Part shown: positions 62,091 to 64,000 of the stretch, piece by piece
How the letters are laid out: each line of letters starts with the position of its first letter
Numbering within the stretch: the stretch's first letter is position 1
DNA from: Saprospiraceae bacterium
Lineage (GTDB): Bacteria; Bacteroidota; Bacteroidia; Chitinophagales; Saprospiraceae
Assembly: GCA_016717265.1 (NCBI GenBank)
Contig: JADKFX010000001.1
Coordinates: forward strand, 124,001 to 188,000
Reading direction: 5' to 3'
Length of the DNA: 64,000 nt
The notes under the pieces: model-generated
Database searches by the model: none
What the model was told of the DNA's origin: nothing
What the model saw: only the letters and a program-made list of their open reading frames with translations
Position numbers and translations under genes: made by a program

Positions 62091-62699
62091 CTAGTTACAA
62101 GGGCCTTTATGCCTGTTATCAAAAATAAAATATTCAGGTTTGGAAATACATTCCCAGTACACAACATCCATATTTACATACACCGTTGAAAAACCTGTTA
62201 GAATCGCTCCTGAAGGAATTGTCCTACCAATCAAATTAAACTTAATGGAACCTCCTTTAAGCACAAGGTTATTTAAAGCTTGATTAACAAAACTAATGGT
62301 TTCTAAAGAAATCGGACCCAGCTTAATTTTTTCTTTGCTAAAATCTTTAGATGTAACTCCCTTCTTTATGGCCAGCGTCTTTTTATGCGTTGGAATAAGT
62401 GGAATTGCATCACAATATAACTCCAATTTAATGCTATCCGCTTGTGGAAAGTCCTGAAGTAAGTCTATGGTTACGATTGCATCTTTAATTTTTATGTCGC
62501 GAATTTCCGCTGAAGATTTCAACTTCAATTTTGATACAATATCATTCTTGGTTATTGTTTTATGAATATTTATACCTGTACTTGTATATTCTCCACGTTC
62601 GTTTATGATAAAATTATTCACAAATTCCCATTTGGCTAACTCTTTTTCACAAGAGCTCATCAGGATTAGTAAAGTCAATAAAAATAAAATATTTTTCAT
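62091..62699 (-). CDS. Hypothetical lipoprotein
   Basis: The 202-residue product begins with a lipobox (LMSSC, Cys17) and continues with strand-rich sequence containing several paired positive and negative stretches (VTIDLLQDFPQADSIKLELY). No family recognised. It lies 18 bases downstream of the beta-barrel gene on the same strand, so they probably form an operon, as often seen for an outer-membrane protein and a lipoprotein partner. Confidence 0.75.
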   Translation of the reverse strand: MKNILFLLTLLILMSSCEKELAKWEFVNNFIINERGEYTSTGINIHKTITKNDIVSKLKLKSSAEIRDIKIKDAIVTIDLLQDFPQADSIKLELYCDAIPLIPTHKKTLAIKKGVTSKDFSKEKIKLGPISLETISFVNQALNNLVLKGGSIKFNLIGRTIPSGAILTGFSTVYVNMDVVYWECISKPEYFIFDNRHKGPCN

Positions 62700-62717
62700 G
62701 TCTTTATTTTTTAAAAT

Positions 62718-63599
62718 TTAAAATTGTAAACCAATTCCTACGGAAGTTACTAAAGGTTTAAAAACAGATGCTTCTGCGTGTAAATAAAATTTCCAAAGTT
62801 TAATTCCACAACCTGCACCGAAACGGATTTCATTTTCACCATTAATTTCAATGGTACCATTGCCATCAATTTCATCTTCATAATAAAACTCATACGGAGT
62901 TTTTTGCCATTGTCCATAAACATAATAATTAAATAAACCTAATTGTTGTCCGCCAGTAATCTGAGCTAAGATGTTTTTACCTAAAAGATAGTCACCTAAT
63001 TTGAATTGATTGTAAGAACCGCCAACACTGACAAAGTAATTTTTTGCTTTCCAATAATCACTGATAAAATGATTAAACCCAATTCCATAAACTTCAATTC
63101 TTTTAAAATCACCTCCAACGTCCATTGCAAGAAACCGCCCACTAAAATTCGTATGAAAAAAAGTTCCAACATGAATTATAGGAAACACCAGATTGATTTG
63201 TTTGATATCAAAACCACCTGGAAAGGTATATGCATTTCCAGATTCATCATAAATGATTTGAGTATTATTATCTCCAAAAATGGTTGGGGCTTTTTGTGTT
63301 TTTGTTGGGGAAAATGGAGCTTCTGTAATCCCATTAAAAGATTTCATGCTTTCTGGAATAAATGCAGCAGTTCCATATATACCTATATATAAATGAAAAT
63401 TCCTTGTGGTATCTGGATGCACATAGGATAGTGAGGATGCATGTATAGATGAACCCATTAAATCCACTAACGGACTCATATATGCTTGGGCATTGCCATT
63501 TCGCAAATAAGAATGAGCTGCATATTCATTTATACCTTGTGCGGACAAAATACCAATAAAAAGAAATTGAAAAATCAGGCTAAATATTGATTTGTACAT
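62718..63599 (-). CDS. Outer-membrane beta-barrel protein (DUF6588-like)
   Basis: The 293-residue protein has a signal peptide (LIFQFLFIGILSAQ). The mature part has the alternating aromatic pattern of small outer-membrane barrels, with a conserved-looking middle (APTIFGD, FPGGFDIKQINLVFPIIHVGTFF) and a C-terminal FHAEASVFKPLVTSVGIGLQF ending in Phe as barrels do. I think it is DUF6588-like but cannot verify. It leads the pair with the lipoprotein at 62091. Confidence 0.8.
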   Translation of the reverse strand: MYKSIFSLIFQFLFIGILSAQGINEYAAHSYLRNGNAQAYMSPLVDLMGSSIHASSLSYVHPDTTRNFHLYIGIYGTAAFIPESMKSFNGITEAPFSPTKTQKAPTIFGDNNTQIIYDESGNAYTFPGGFDIKQINLVFPIIHVGTFFHTNFSGRFLAMDVGGDFKRIEVYGIGFNHFISDYWKAKNYFVSVGGSYNQFKLGDYLLGKNILAQITGGQQLGLFNYYVYGQWQKTPYEFYYEDEIDGNGTIEINGENEIRFGAGCGIKLWKFYLHAEASVFKPLVTSVGIGLQF

Positions 63600-63841
63600 G
63601 GCGAAATATTAAATTTTTGAATTTATAATCAACAGCACAAAGTTCCTCAAAAGTCAAGGAACCACTTTCAAGTCTAAATTTATTACAATTTAACTGAATT
63701 TATATTACAATTTAATTAAATTTTCAAATTTATCAATTTCGAAGGGTCGATAATTATAAAGCATTGCAAATAGTACATTGCTAAAAAAGAATGCTTTTCC
63801 GAATTCCTGAATATCTAAATATGTTAATTTAAAACCATTTT

Positions 63842-64000
63842 TCAGCTATTTAGGTCTATATATTGCTGGATCGAATCAAGGTCAACCACTCCTATAACCT
63901 CCTCTTCTTCAGTAACTAATACTAGTTCTGATTGGCCTCGAAGACTGTACAAAACATTTAAAATGGCAGTAGAAGAATCTAAACTTAATAATTGCCGATT
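63842..64000 (-). CDS. C-terminal end of a CBS-domain protein (partial)
   Basis: The frame enters from the right edge and ends with the second strand of a CBS module (LVLVTEEEEVIGVVDLDSIQQYI). The preceding LDSSTAILNVLYSLRGQSE is the helix before it. In Bacteroidota such tails end site-2 proteases of the M50 type as well as other CBS proteins; the rest lies outside the window. Confidence 0.75.
   Translation of the reverse strand, partial: NRQLLSLDSSTAILNVLYSLRGQSELVLVTEEEEVIGVVDLDSIQQYIDLNS

Noticed and set aside
1..64000. tRNA, rRNA, CRISPR array or intact insertion sequence
   Set aside because: I looked for T-loop motifs, regularly spaced direct repeats and transposase motifs and saw none I could support.

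Overview
The window looks like chromosomal DNA of a low-GC member of the Bacteroidota, probably of the Saprospirales/Chitinophagales kind. Reasons: at least seven intact proteins plus one remnant end in type IX secretion (T9SS) sorting domains, several promoters match the Bacteroidota -7 element TAnnTTTG, Shine-Dalgarno sequences are not evident, and families typical of the phylum occur (OMP_b-brl outer-membrane receptor, a GldM-like domain, fused IcmF mutase, DUF937-OmpA). The order-level assignment is inference. No rRNA, tRNA, CRISPR array or intact insertion sequence was seen.

Region 1-14 kb is gene-poor accessory DNA: a decayed ParE/RelE toxin, a degenerate dispersed repeat, a stand-alone GldM-C-like protein, small stress-type proteins (DUF1801, SnoaL) and, at 3.9-8.3 kb, a compact cluster of ECF sigma factor, small membrane protein, Spy/CpxP-like metal sensor, MbnP-like protein, MauG/MbnH-like diheme peroxidase and YHYH protein, followed by an arylsulfotransferase-like T9SS protein. 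MbnP next to MbnH suggests copper handling. Several of these genes appear to start with TTG.

Region 14-25 kb holds an apparent osmoadaptation operon (a GpgS-like glucosyl-3-phosphoglycerate synthase fused to a HAD phosphatase, a cation:proton antiporter, and an MscS channel broken in an A-tract), then four GNAT acetyltransferases, a methyltransferase, a VOC protein, a PAS histidine kinase and a GT39 glycosyltransferase. Region 25-41 kb is rich in secreted proteins (BNR propeller with a membrane-bound winged-helix regulator, a degenerate C25-peptidase-like protein, kelch, redoxin, M23 peptidase) and ends with housekeeping genes such as rlmF. Region 41-53 kb has an OMP_b-brl receptor, IcmF, a Fic remnant, RF3, a YfiT-type protein and DUF937-OmpA.

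The most remarkable part is 53.4-61.6 kb. The gene at 53610-56021 looks like a quinol NO reductase but carries the substitutions reported for putative nitric oxide dismutase (Nod): the second FeB histidine is Asn557, the conserved catalytic-site Glu is Gln578, and the quinol-binding residues are gone. Next come an Rrf2/NsrR-like Fe-S regulator and a class III ribonucleotide reductase whose glycyl-radical domain is encoded by its own 55-codon gene, with its activase, then a vanadium-haloperoxidase-like lipoprotein. A near-palindromic motif, AAGATAATTTTGTCTT, lies upstream of nod, nrdD and the haloperoxidase gene and overlaps a TAnnTTTG promoter box in the first two. I read this as a local NO-responsive regulon that may join NO dismutation to O2 and N2 with anaerobic nucleotide synthesis.
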